Assembly: GCF_022581195.2 (NCBI RefSeq)
Contig: NC_061452.1
Span: 8,191,501 to 8,255,500, forward strand
Source of the DNA: Helicoverpa zea
Lineage: Eukaryota; Arthropoda; Insecta; Lepidoptera; Noctuidae
DNA length: 64,000 nucleotides
Direction of reading: 5' to 3'
Under the pieces are notes generated by a model. The model was not told the origin of the DNA and did not search any database. It worked only from the letters and a program-made list of their open reading frames with translations. Position numbers and translations under genes: made by a program. This document shows positions 1 to 12,800 of the stretch, in pieces. The first letter of the stretch is position 1; every line of letters begins with the position of its first letter.

Positions 1-2912
1 GGCTGAAATTATTCTAAAGATGATCACCTGCATGCAAATTATGATCGTCCTTTTACAGTTATTCCAAATTTTATTCTAAAACATTTTCGTAAATTCGCAT
101 TCGAGGCATATCCTTATTTTTTACGAAAAGAAAAAGTTAAAAATATCTCTTTGCTTAGAGATAAATTAATTTTGCGTTTTAATGCTCCGTCTTTTTAGGT
201 AGTCGAGTGTCTACTTAAATCCGGTTTAATGTTTCGTAGCCTTCGTTCTTCCATTTCTTCTCAAATTACGGTGGCATTAGTCTGAAATTACCTTACCTAG
301 GTAACAATGTTCGGTTAATTAATCCGAAGTTTACAGAAAGCATTAAAAATACGTATCTGCTGCTATTTTGTCCTATGAAACAAACTAATTCATTTCGAAT
401 GAAGCATTTTTATTATTTCAAGATATCAATTAGTTTTCTAGAGAGCCACAATTTGATCCGACACATGTCGATTAAAAACATACATTCCGAATGATTTCAG
501 CGGCCCGCACTATAAACAAATGTTATTGTGAAACTCGACGCTATGAATTATTCACGTGGGAAAGGTTACCAACGACGAACAACTGTAACAACCAACGATT
601 CCTAACAAAAACTTTACAGTTTTGCTCTGAAACAATTATTTTATTCTGACAAATGTTATATCAAATAGACAATGGTATTATTAAAACAACTCAAATTGCT
701 TTTTCCAGCAACGACTATTGTTTTATTTTCCTTTTAATGTTTTAGACATAAATGTACACTTACAAGTTTGTTTCGCAAAATAATTAAAACTAGTTGACAA
801 TATAATATATAGCTTTCATTACTTTTTTCATAGCAATCGATATAAATAATAAAGCGTATTCGATAAAATGCTGTCGATATCGAACCGCTTCGATAAACCT
901 TTCAATACGAGAAATTGCTGCGATTTGCTAGCGAGTCCGTAAGCTCTGTTTAACAATTTCAGAACTCTTACCGTCTTACCACAAAAACTTTTAAACGTCA
1001 GTTTATGCCTTGTCTAAAAAAATGTCAAATTATGACGTTGACATACGGTTCATTTTGCAGCCAAAATTTTATTAGACAAGTGTAAAACAGGGGTTAAAGT
1101 TTTTGTAGTAAGGCCATTAAATTCCATCTGTTGTTCTTAGATAACCACATTCAAGTTACACCTAAGCTTATCTTCCATCTCAAATATTCATCTAATTTTA
1201 TTTTCCAGAGAATTAGAATATTTCGACCAGCGTATTCCACGAACTCTATTCAATTTATCTAGACTGACAATAAACGGTCAAAGTTCGCCGTTCGGTCCTT
1301 ATTTTATTTAGCTTAACACTTCAAAGGTCACCTAGTAGAACTATCGACAATTGTTTTGTATTCCCGTCATAAATCCCCTACACGTGTCTCACTTGTGCCT
1401 ATATTTAATAAAAGCTGGGAGGTACTTAGGATTTGGAATACGTACATGTAGGTAATCCACCCGAAGCTGACTGTCGATCCGAGCATGAAGTGCTCTGTCG
1501 CAATGATAAACCTTTGTTCTCTGTGACGAGTTTTTAGAATTGTTATCGGGTCTATTGTGGGCGGTAATGAATGTCGTTCCGCAGAAATTGCTCGAACACT
1601 GAGCAGAGATAAGTAGACGAGAACCGAGGTGAATATTGGGTAATTGCAGCTTTACTGAAAGCTATTGTTTATTCTGATAAATTAATATTATGTTTCAAAG
1701 TCGTGTTTAACAGCGGGCGTTCCGTGAACTCTCTTTGCCTTTATTAGCAGTTTCCTTGAAGTCTTGGAAAATACATTGTTTCGTGATGCAAACTTCTGTT
1801 TACGGTGAGCAATATTACCAAATAATATTTAATTAAATGGCTTGCATAAATAAACACGAACAGTTTCGAATATATTCCTCTAAAAATGACTATAGGTACG
1901 GTAAAGCAATTCCTAAATATAAATATCCTCCATTTAAGAGGACAGAATATTGTGTAAGTACATTACGCACGATAAAACAAGACAAAGGGCCCTGTACCTA
2001 AACAAAGTGAAAAGTCAGCTACATTTGGGGGTTGGTTATTGTAGTGAACCATAATTCAGTTGGAGGGTAGATAACTTCCAGCGGTAAATATACTCGAGGG
2101 CCTGATACCGCTACTGCGATACAAATGAAATAATCTTTGACGAAATTCTGCTGTATTTCGTTCTCATCTAATAGCTTTAACCTTTATACTGTATTTCAAG
2201 AAAATACTTCATAACTCATCTTTCACTACTTATTTTATGACCTTAATAGCATAAAAGCTTGTGTCTTTCAATTACAACTATAAACAGACCTCGGCTAACC
2301 CCCTGAAAATCGATAATAGTATAACATATCCTGAGTACCCACATATCCAGTTGACAAAAACATGGTTTCCAATAACCTCTCAGTCTGTGGCGAACTATTA
2401 CCATTATCACTGATACGAAATAGGAGACAGGCCACTCAAACGACTCGATTGCAGGTCCCGAGAGAGACGGGCGCGCGGCTCGGGCGTCACAAAGGGCATG
2501 TGTGCAAGCAAACGACGCAACAGTCGCGAGAGGGACGTGCCTCGCATCCTACCTGACTGACCTGTCCTCCCGTCCGGACGCCTCGCACGACCCACCACCG
2601 CTCTTAAAGGAGATTAGTTTCCCCTTTGCCTTTTCACAGCGCTAGATAAGTATCTGCGACGAGGAAACTTTGTGGCTAGTCAAGATTTTAAGTACGTTGA
2701 ATTGAATTTTAACAAAAGAATACGCATTGCGCATGTTTCTGTGCTTGTTATCGATAACTTTAATCTGTGATTAATTGTTATTTCAAAGTTACGGAAATAT
2801 ATATTTTTGGATCACATTCATTATATTAATTTCCCCCCGCGTAATACAATTTTTATTGAGTCAACAAATTGAGGCTGAAGAGAAAATGTGCTGTGAAAAC
2901 ACAATACCCTTA
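1..2912. other. Intergenic, no gene seen
   Basis: AT-rich sequence with no convincing coding exon on either strand. The only compositional island is a GC-rich stretch around 2440-2600, which gives short overlapping ORFs on both strands without recognisable domains. It could be a promoter or first exon of a gene outside the window, but nothing in the sequence decides this. Confidence 0.5.
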
Positions 2913-2913
2913 C

Positions 2914-3996
2914 ACTGAAAAAAGTTTTGAGTAACAAATAACAAACAATTGAGTAACCTGTTACATAAAAATAGTGACTACATAACTATAGTTCTTATTA
3001 GACAAATTCAGTTTTGTTATTAGAGATCTGTTATTAGTAGCTCGACAAAAATGATAACTTCTTAACAAAGGAGATGGCCAAATTTTCATAGAAAAAAAAC
3101 CCAGAATCGACAGCAATGAAATGGTTACCAATAGGTTCTTTATGATAGACCTTTGATGGTGCCAAAAAATCCAGACTGAAATCCATGGGGTATAGGAGCT
3201 ATTTCATATTATCGCAAAAATAGATTATGTTGAATATATGTTGATTTTAAAGATTATTAACATCAAGGGACATAAAAAAGCAAAGTAAACTAACATTATA
3301 CAAGCCACTAGTAATAACCCCATAGTTTCAGAGTTGGCCTGGTGATTAAAAGGTCTTGTATTTAACCACTCCAGATACGATTAAGCACCGACCTTACCTA
3401 CTTGGAGAGGTTTCGCAGTTCCATGCAACCTTCACAACTGGCTATGAAATGTTTTTGGAGAAATTGTCTTTGAAAATCGCGCCATGTGACATTGTCAAAT
3501 ATAACAAATGACTTAGCAATGTAAAACGGTCCAATCACGAGTCTGCATTCAACTTCTAACGAACATCAAACAGTAAAAGTAAACTCTTTTGTGAACTAAA
3601 ATCTTGATCGAAAAAACGTTATAAAAAGAGAACCCCATGGTTTTTAGATGATTTGAAATACTTTTTAAAATCCACAAATTATACTGAATCCAATCATACA
3701 TATGAAGTTCCTGTCGACTCTGGGTGTTTTTTTGGCCATCTCCTTTATTATTCACGTTGTACCAAAGTGTTCTAGAATAAATAACTTAATATGTGTATTA
3801 TAAAACAAAAGTGTTATGTAAAAATAGCCACGTTTTATTGTTACCGCGTACAAATCCGTTTGGTTAAAACTTGATCATGGGTTTGGTATAGTTCAGTTAT
3901 TAGTAACATCACTATAATATTATTGTAACCAAACTATTTTGTTATTTGTAACTGAACTTTTCGGTTAAAAGTAACATAACTTTTTAGTTAGAGTGA
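2914..3996. mobile_element. DNA-transposon-like element with degenerate long inverted arms
   Basis: The left end starts TA then CACTGAAAAAAGT and continues into a block rich in GTAAC and AAATAAC words. The right end carries the same kind of words in inverse orientation and ends near GAGTG. A second pair of inverted arms lies inside: the word AAAGGAGATGGCC near 3066 and its reverse complement near 3735-3747, with CCCAGA next to the left arm and TCTGGG next to the right. No transposase is visible. The same 13-base terminus, with TA outside, appears inverted at about 14835-14849, so the family has at least one other end in this window. Boundaries are approximate. Confidence 0.5.
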
Positions 3997-4004
3997 CTGC
4001 TCCG

Positions 4005-4380
4005 ATCAGCCCGCGAAATTCAAATTTTCTTACGTTTTTTTGAAATTTGCTGGCCAGTGCTAGGTTGTATGTTGATTAAAATATTGTTCGCGATTGTAAG
4101 ACGTATGTAGTTACAGAACTAATAATCATCAAAAGCATGAGTACAATCCTCCACGTTCTAAAAGGTCTAGCAATGACTTTGACCTTGAAAAAATCTTTTT
4201 TGCTAGACCTTTTAGAACTTGGAGGATTGTACTGATGCTTTTGATGATTATTAGTTCTGTAACTACATACGTCTTACAATCGTGAACAATATTTTAATCA
4301 ACATACAACCTAGCACTGGCCAGCAAATTGCAAAAAACGTAAGAAAATTTGAATTTCGCGGGCTACCCTGTAGCATCAGC
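4005..4380. mobile_element. Fold-back MITE
   Basis: A nearly perfect hairpin of about 375 bases. The left arm begins around CCCGCGAAATTCAAATTTTC and the right arm ends with its reverse complement. The arms run roughly 150-170 bases each and the loop, around 4170-4195, contains TGACTTTGACCTTG. No ORF is present. It lies about 280 bases beyond the stop codon of the SAM-domain gene on its right. Confidence 0.85.
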
Positions 4381-4659
4381 CTGAAGTGTTTTTTTTTTCT
4401 TGTAGATTTTCATTTACCTACCTATAAGAAGTTTTAGCAAGATATATCCTTCCCCAAATCTTACCTACTATGGTATTCATTTCGGTTACAAACTTGAGAT
4501 AGAATAAGAAAAACAAATTTGTTTTTTACAATTATATTTATTTATTAAGTATCAAATCAATTAATTTTAGTAGGAACTTATAATTAATTCAGACAAAGAG
4601 CTAGCACACTATACTAGCCAAACCTAGCTACATACACTATAATAGTATTTAAAATTCGA

Positions 4660-6191
4660 TCATTTCCATTTTTCATCAGGTAATGTCTGTACAACTGGCA
4701 AATCTTCCACTGTATACAGCATTATTTGGTTGTTTGAGTCCGGAGTAGTATTAGTACACTGAAATATAAAATAATATCCTGATCAAACTCTAACATGGTT
4801 TTATATGACGACCACTGTCCGAGACAGTGACAGGGACTGATGGCTGAACATGCCTTCCAAAGCACAGGATAACCTATTGGACAGACAACAACCCTGGATT
4901 TGGTTCGGCCTGCATTATCCTAATCAAACTGGGAACAACTTCACAAAATGACTTTCATGCTCTAAGTATTTTCCATGGGATTCAATTCCACAACCTCTGG
5001 ATCAGGTGCCAAAGCCCCAAACCACTAGACCACAGAGACAGTAATGAAATTAAAAAGTAATCATTACTAACATACATACATGAATTATAACATATATAAA
5101 TGTTTTTATTAAATATTTTAATGTTAACTAGCAAATGTCACGTGATTTCACCCGTGTAGTTCCCGTTCCCGTACTATGGAGATAAACTATAGCCTATGTT
5201 ACTCACGGTAAATGTAGCTTTCTAATTATAAAAGGATTTTTGAAATTGGTGCAGTAGTTTTTGAGTTTATTCATTACAAACATACACACACACACACACA
5301 GAAATACAAATCTTTTCGCTTTATAATATTAGTGTAGATTTAAATGACTAATTAAGTATTAATTATTGTTATTATTACTTACAGTGTTCTCAAAAGCATT
5401 TGACATTATATTGGTCAAAAGTTTGATTTGTGTCGTCAGCTTAGCCCGGTGTCCAATAATTGGCACTAAGTCTTTCAAGTCAGCCTCTGACAACATTTGG
5501 AGAGTCTCCACATCAATGGATTCTTCTGAAATAATATGGATAAGTTTAGTCTTTTTATCTCCGCACTAAGTCAGTTAGTCAGCTTGTTTACTAGTACCAC
5601 GGGACTTTTCTTAATAAAAATAAGAGTTGGTTGGGAGAGGACAGGCCCTAGGTTATGTAGGTGCGGGGGTCAGTGGTTCATCTTTGGGTGTGGTAGGTAG
5701 GCAGTTAATAATATCATACACTAGGAAAGCAAAAGACCTGCATAAATAGTCAAACAATAGCTCATAACAGTCCATTGCTGAACATATATGCGTTCTCCAA
5801 TACTGCAGAGTACTGTCATAATCTCCATGTTTGGAAGAAAACGCTGCTACCCTGCCGTTTCCTGGCCTACGAAGGTACCTATTAGGCGGTAAACCTTGAC
5901 ATCAGTCGCCTTGTGCGACACCCTGATGTGTAGTAGTATGGTGCTTGCTTTTCTACTTTTCGGCAAAGTAGCACTACGCATCAGAAGAATGCAAAAGTGC
6001 ATCTAACGGGAAATGCCCTGTTTAAAATAGTGATTTAACGAATGAAACACTACCTATTGTCCTAATTATGTAAGAAATAGAAGTGAAAAACACTCACCCA
6101 AAAATTTTGGAATGTAAGCTTCCAATCCCCAAGACCGCAGATAGTCCGAGATCGTTTTCTCTGCCGCCTCGTCTACCGGCGGCGGCTCCAT
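4660..6191 (-). CDS. Small SAM-domain protein, three exons
   Basis: The gene is only visible after splicing. Exon 1 is 6191-6098, donor GTGAGT. Exon 2 is 5525-5383, acceptor TTTCAG and donor GTAAGT. Exon 3 is 4758-4660, ending in TGA. Phases match, giving 111 aa from the methionine of MEPPPVDEAAEK; an in-frame upstream codon at 6281 would add 30 residues. Residues about 12-70 look like a sterile alpha motif: YLRSWGLEAYIPKF, then ESIDVETLQML, then DLKDLVPIIGHRAKL, the usual order of SAM helices. SAM domains mediate protein-protein or RNA contacts; the partner is unknown. The short tail after the domain has no known motif. The gene is divergent from the THAP gene, whose start codon is about 700 bases away. 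The SAM call is firm; whether this is a complete gene or a truncated relative of a larger protein is unsure. Confidence 0.72.
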
Positions 6192-6895
6192 TCTTGAAAT
6201 CTTCTTGACGTTGCTTGATGATATATGATTCATGCATAAAATCGAAAACGCCGGCTTTCCCGCTCGCCATAGACGATGCACATCAGGGGCTGGTCACTGC
6301 CGTACTTGACTAGATTTCGGTAAAAAATTTAGAAAAGCGCCATCTGCAATCCTCTTCCTAAAGTATTTAATATCTTCAAGTGATAATAGATGGCTCTTTA
6401 ATCAAAAATTAACTTCCATAAAATATCACTAAAATTATTGAAATCTAAAAATTATTTTATATATTAGTATTACGTAGGAAATCTATCAATTATTTTTATT
6501 AAATCTGTACACTATTTTATATACATAAATTATTTTTCTATAATTATTTTTTTGGTTGGCAATAAACCGTGCCAACTGCCAATGCTGAAGTTAGAATTTG
6601 AATTTTAATGGCGAGTACAGTACATACAATTTGTGTGTTAAGTTTTCGTCCATTTAAGTGTTTTCTGCTGTTGACTTGCGTTGATTTGAGTTTTACTCAT
6701 CCGCTGTGTTTTCGGTGAATTAGTGAGTGAGTTGAGCTGTGCTCCTCTGTTTCATTGTTTCACATAACTTGCGAAAAGACGCCATTAGTGTTTAGTATTA
6801 TTTGCGATAAAGACGCCTTTTTTGTGATATTTGTGAAATAGACACTGTTATTGTGTTATTAGCGATTAGAGACGCTTGTTTGAGTGCATATAATC
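6192..6895. promoter_or_regulatory. Shared intergenic region of the divergent SAM and THAP genes
   Basis: About 700 bases lie between the two divergently placed start codons. The right half, from about 6650, is GT-rich and fairly free of repeats and probably holds the 5' UTR of the THAP gene. No TATA box in a convincing position was identified. A bidirectional promoter is inferred from layout only. Confidence 0.35.
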
Positions 6896-9800
6896 ATGCC
6901 GAGGCGGTGCGAATTGGGATGTTCACACAACCCGGGTAAGTGCTTTCTTTATCAAGTTCATAGTACCTAGGGCCCGATTCTGTTAATAGTATCATTAAGT
7001 TATTAATATCAAAATTGAATAGAAATTAAATCGCAATATCAGTTTTAACCATTTCGGGCATTCTGCTACTAATATTTATAAGACCAATCGTATTCCAACG
7101 ACATTCGATTGGTTGCTATTGGTCTGCCGTTTTGGTTTATAGGTACATATTACCATATTATTCTTAGTCTATATTGCCATATTGCCTCAAAGTCGTGGTG
7201 GCCTAGTGGGTAAAGAGCCAACCTCACAAGTATGAGGGCGTGGGTTCGATTCCAGGTCAGGCAAGTACCCATGCAACTTTTCTAAGTTTGTATGTACTTT
7301 CTAAGTATATCTTAGAAACCAATGACTGTGTTTCGGATGGCACGTTAAACTGTAGGTCCCGGCTATCATTTAACATCCTTGGCAGTCGTTACGGGTAGTC
7401 AGAAGCCAGTAAGTCTGACACCAGTCTAACCAAGGGGTATCGGGTTGCCCGGGTAGCTGGGTTGAGGAGGTCAGATAGGCAGTCGCTCCTTGTACAGCAC
7501 TGGTACTCAGCTGAATCCGGGAATTATTCCCAATAGTCCCCTCTAGCGCTGTCCTCCGGGGTGACAGCCGGGAATTGTCTTCCCAGTTATCACCGGGGTG
7601 ACAATTTGTGCCGACTGTTCCCTTTGAAAACTGACTAGAGGGGACAAATGGGAAGTCTATTTCTCAGTTGTCACCGGGGGGGTGACATTTGCTACGGTTC
7701 CTTCTTCCTTCCTAAGAAAAAAAAATGTAATTACCATAGATTTCAGGTTTTTTATTTATTATGTTACATAGAATCACATAAAAAAATATATATATTATTA
7801 TTTTAACTAACACAATGTCAACAGGCTTACAAAAATCGATTTTTTTATAGTAGTTAATACTACTATAAAAAACAAAAACAACATTATGTTTCCTATAATA
7901 GGCACAATCACAGATAACTTTAATTAATACTAATCACAGATAATCACTAATGGTTAAGTTAAAAGTGCTTATTAGTCGCATGCTTATTTGTAACACAGTT
8001 TGTAATCTTGTTAAATTAAATAAAATTAAGAAAACGATTGGTGTTAATAGAAATTAATAATATGTGATGTACCTATTAAAGGAAACACAATGTTGTTTGT
8101 TATAAGAAATAAAAACCTGAAATCTATGATAATTACATTTTTTTTTCTTTGGAAGATTCTATGTAGCATAATAAATAAAAAACCTGAAATCTATGGTAAT
8201 TACATTTTTTTTTCTTTGGAAGGAAGAAGGAACCGTAGCAAATGTCACCCCCCCGGTGACAACTGAGAAATAGACTTCCCATTTGTCCCCTCTAGTCAGT
8301 TTTCAAAGGGAACAGTCGGCACAAATTGTCACCCCGGTGATAACTGGGAAGACAATTCCCGGCTATCACCCCGGAGGACAGCGCTAGAGGGGACTATTAC
8401 TACATAGTATAAAACAAAGTCGCTTTTTCTGTCATGTGTCATGTTGTATGTCCCTATGAACGCTCAAATCTTTAAAACTACGCAACGGATTTTGATGCGG
8501 TTTTTTTTAATAGATAGAGTAACTCATGAGAAGGTTTTTATGTATAATAACATCTATTAAATAATGGAGAAATACTGTTACCCGTGCGAAGCCGGGGCGG
8601 GTCGCTAGTTGGGAATAATTCGAATCCGGTTAGACTGGAAGCCGACCCCAACATAGTTGGGAAAAGGCTCGGAGGATGATGATATTGCCATATTGCAATC
8701 GTAAATCGTTTGCAGACAATATGATTCATTATTGAATCACAGAAAAGGATAAACACGTTTATTTAAAAGAAAAAATAGTGGAATGCCACATACGCTTCAA
8801 TCGTAATTGAGTCGTGATTGGATCTCAGTCGGATGTGAATCGCATGTCGCTAAAGTAAAATTAGCAGGGGCAGGATTCTGCGCAATTTTTTCTTTGAAAT
8901 AAACGTTTTTATCCTTTTCTGTCATTCAATAATGAATCATTTTGTCTGCAAATGATTTACGATTGCAATATGGCAATATAGACTAAGAATATTATGGTAA
9001 TATAGACCAAAATGGCAGACCAATCGCAAACCAATCGAATGTCGTTGGAATACGATTGGTCTTATATTAGTAACAGAATGCCCGATATGGTTAAAAAAGC
9101 TGTTGCGATGCAATTTCTATTCAATTTTGACATTATTAACTTAACAGAATCGGGCCCCAGAATCGTGCTCCTGAAAGCTCCTAGTCATCCGGATAAACTT
9201 GTCATCACGGGAGATACCAACTCAGTCAATTATAAGGTTGGGCGTTTAGAGAAACACAGTTCCTTACGAGTAACCATTTATTACTGAATCCCATATGAAA
9301 TGATACATGATTTAATAAGATAGACATACATAGATAGACACGCGCACACATACATAGGTAATAGGTATTCATTCATACATACACTATACAATATCAGCAT
9401 ACAAACTTCATATTTTTGTAATTTATTTTTCAGGTGTGACACAACATCAATTTCCACACCCAGAAAAGAATCCTGAGTTATTCAAAGCCTGGGTTAATAT
9501 AGTTGGTGGAAAACTGGAGACTGCAGATGATATCAAATTTTACAGAAAGCGAGTCATCTGTGACATACATTTTGCAGACAAGTTTAAGAATCGCAACAAC
9601 CGTTTAAATAACATAGCTGTTCCTACTCTCCATCTTCAGGGTAAGATTTAGATCTTTATTCTTGAACTAGATCGCAATGCCACCTACTGAGTTAAAATTG
9701 CCATTAAGAAAACAAAATTCTTAATTATTCACAATTAAACTGAACTGAAATCTTTTAGGCCACCTGTTTGCAGTATATTAATATTTAATTGGATATAAAA

Positions 9801-12800
9801 TGCAGTTCATTCACCCCTTAACCAACTCGGTGAAGGTTGTTGTTTAGTGGGATCTTAGACTTGTTTTTACTATTTCCAGGTGCTCCATCACAAGATGCTC
9901 ATATGCCTCCTGCAACTCCACATATACCAACTGAACTTCCTATGCCTGAACATAATATATGGAATCTGCCTTCTACATCAAAGCAAATAGTCACTGGTAC
10001 GTAAATGCTTGGCTACCTACATTCTCAAATTATGTTTAACTAGCTGCCATAATTAAATACTGCATTTTTTTTATAATAATAATCCCCCCCCCCATGGGGC
10101 CACCTTGACGTGATGGGGGAAGGCATGAACGCTTAAAGAAGTCAGTAAGAACTAGACGACCCTGTGCCAATTGGTAAACATGAGGTACCATCAGAAAATA
10201 TAGTCATAACACCTCGGCTAACCCTTTCCAACTAACGGTCCCAACTTCCCAACTAACCTTCCCTTTCCCTTTACCTTCTCTTCAGTGTCTGATAAAATAT
10301 ATATCTTATTACTTTAAAATATGTACTCTGCAGTCACCTTCTCTCTTTCACCTCTTAACTTTTCTTTTTCTTAAGTTTTAAAACATTGCTCCTAATATAA
10401 TTTAATGCGACTACGAAATAGAGTAATAATACCCCAGGCGGGTACCAGAGCTAATCGCGATGGAGAATCCCGCCCCCTTTGTATTCTGGGTGGGGGCGAC
10501 GCTTTTTAAATTTCATTTTTTTCATAGATACCTTTAAGGCCACCTGTTTGCAGTATAGTAATATTTAATTGGATATAAAATACTGTTCATTCACCCCTTA
10601 ACCAACTCGGTGAAGGTTGTTGTTTAGTGGGATCTTAGACTTGTTTTTACTATTTCCAGGTGCTCCATCACAAGATGCTCATATGCCTCCTGCAACTCCA
10701 CATATACCAACTGAACTTCCTATGCCTGAACATAATATATGGGATCTGCCTTCTACATCAAAGCAAATAATCACTGGTATGTAAACGCTTGGCTACCTAC
10801 ATTCTCAAATTATGTTTAACTAGCTACCATAATTAATTACTGCATTAAGTAATATGTAACTGTTGTGTAGTCATTACAAACACACTTCAACTTGATTTAT
10901 TGTAATGACAATTTAGGTTAATAATCCTCATGTAACTCACACTAGTAATTTTGATGTTTACAATGACAATGGTGAATTATTATTATTTTATTTTCAGCTG
11001 CACCTCCCAATGCGTGTGTTATAGCAGCAGAACATAATTATTGCAGTAAACATGGTATACAACAAAGACGGAAACTTAAAGGAGACAAAAGTAAGTGCCA
11101 ATGTAGTTTATACCATAAGATATCCAAAAAAAATGTTTATACATAGGCTACTTTTTATCTGGGTGTGGAAAGTAGTAAAGTAAAAGTTTTTTTTTTTTTG
11201 CAGAAAAACTGAAATCAACTTCATCGCTGGAGAATGAATTAAAGATTTCAAGATTCCAAATGAAGAATTTAAAAACCGAAATTATTCGGTTACGTAAACG
11301 GAGTAGTAGTTTGAAAGAAAGATTAGCCAGCGTTGATAAAATTAGCAATACAAATTGTTTAAAAAAAATAACGAGAAATATGACAACTGCAGCAAAAATA
11401 TTCACAAACATGCAGTACACCCAAACTCACAAGAGAGCTCGTGGGCGGAGGTTTACTTTAAAGGAAAAAGTTTTGTCTCTCTCCATGTACAAAAAGAGTC
11501 CCAAGAGTTATACTCTTTTATATAAATACTTTACATTGCCCTCTATAAAATCATTAAAAAGGCTTCTTGCGAAAATTGAAATAGAGTCGGGGCTAAATAA
11601 GTTTTTATTCATAAAAATGAGAAAGACTGTGAAGGAATTAAGTCCAGAAGATCGCCTCTGCTGTCTTATTTTTGACGAGATGTCAATATCGCCGCAGATC
11701 CATTACGACGGATCTAAGGATAAATTAAAGGGATTCGCTTGGCGTAGTAAAAAAATTGCTGACCATGTTTTAGTTTACATGGTCAAAGGATTAAAGAAAA
11801 AATTTAAACAGCCTGTTGCATACTTTTTTACAAATTCTGTTAACAAAGCAGAATTAAAAGCCTTGACTATAAAAGTCATTAAATATGTTCAGGGTACAGG
11901 GCTTAATATTTTGTGCACAGTGTGCGACCAAAGCACAGTAAATGTCAGTGTAGTGAATGAAATTATTGAAGATAGTAGAATAAAATTCATAAAAGAAAAT
12001 AAGGAATGGAGACATGATGTAATGGAAGTAGGGAAATCTAAAATTATCCCATTATTTGATGTCCCTCATTTATTGAAAGGGGTAAGAAACAATTTACTTA
12101 CGAAGGACTTAAAATATTTCGACTTCGAAGAAAAGGTTGAAAAGACGATAAAATGGGAATATTACCAGAAAATTTATGAAGCGGACAAATTACATGGTGA
12201 ATTAAAAATATGTCAGAAACTAACTGATGAACATATTTATGTGGAGAAAATAAAAAAAATGAAGGTCAAACACGCAACCCAAATTTTTAGCCGCAGTGTT
12301 GCTACAGCTGCAGAACATTTATCTGCTAGGGGCGATTTATCTAATGAGTGCCGCCAAGTAATTACATTTACCAAAATGATGGACAATTTATTTGATTCCT
12401 TAAATTCAAGCTCATTTAATATGATACATGGAAAAATGTATAAATGTGGTGTTAGAAACAATTCTCCTCATCATGAATTATGGGAAAATGCCAAAAAGGT
12501 ATTAAAATCAATAAAATTTATTAAAGTTAAAAAAGAAAAGGAAAATAAAATAAGATTAATTGAAACGAGTTCGGTACCTTCAATAAAAAATTTTATACGT
12601 ACTATTGAGGGCATGCAACAGTTGTGGAAAATATTATCCCAAAAATATTTATTTGATACAATGATGACCAGAAACTTTAACCAGGACCCACTGGAAAATT
12701 TTTTTGGGAACATTAGAAGTTTTGGGGTGAGGAATACGGCACCCAACACAATTAGCTTTGAAGGTGCCTATAAATCACTTCTTTTAAATAATTATAACTC

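Larger units (their letters stand above)
7186..8681 (+). mobile_element. tRNA-derived SINE, interrupted by later insertions
   Basis: The head carries RNA polymerase III promoter boxes: TGGCCTAGTGGG (A box) near 7200 and GGTTCGATTCC (B box) near 7243. The tail ends in GGATGATGAT. It is flanked by a 15-base target-site duplication ATATTGCCATATTGC at 7171-7185 and 8682-8696, which fixes the borders. The body is split near 7520 by a fold-back element. A 5'-truncated copy of the same family lies at 53858-54110. Confidence 0.88.
6970..9157. mobile_element. Fold-back MITE in THAP intron 1, split by a SINE
   Basis: The termini read GGGCCCGATTCTGTTAA on the left and its reverse complement on the right. 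Arms match over about 200 bases, through the words CGATTGG and CATTCGATTGGT. Removing the inserted SINE (7186-8681) restores one MITE of about 690 bases whose inner halves also pair, for example TTATCCTTTTCTGT with its inverse. The ORF reading from 9012 is only a read-through of the right arm. Confidence 0.85.

Noticed and set aside
2362..2598. Overlapping ORFs of about 64 aa on both strands in a GC-rich patch
   Set aside because: Both strands are open because of base composition; no domain, no splice context, arginine-rich low-complexity products.
7190..7262. Possible tRNA gene
   Set aside because: A and B boxes are present but the cloverleaf is not complete and the sequence continues into a SINE body with its own target-site duplication.
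9012..9287. 91-aa ORF in THAP intron 1
   Set aside because: It reads through the right arm of the fold-back MITE, so the frame is a by-product of the inverted repeat.
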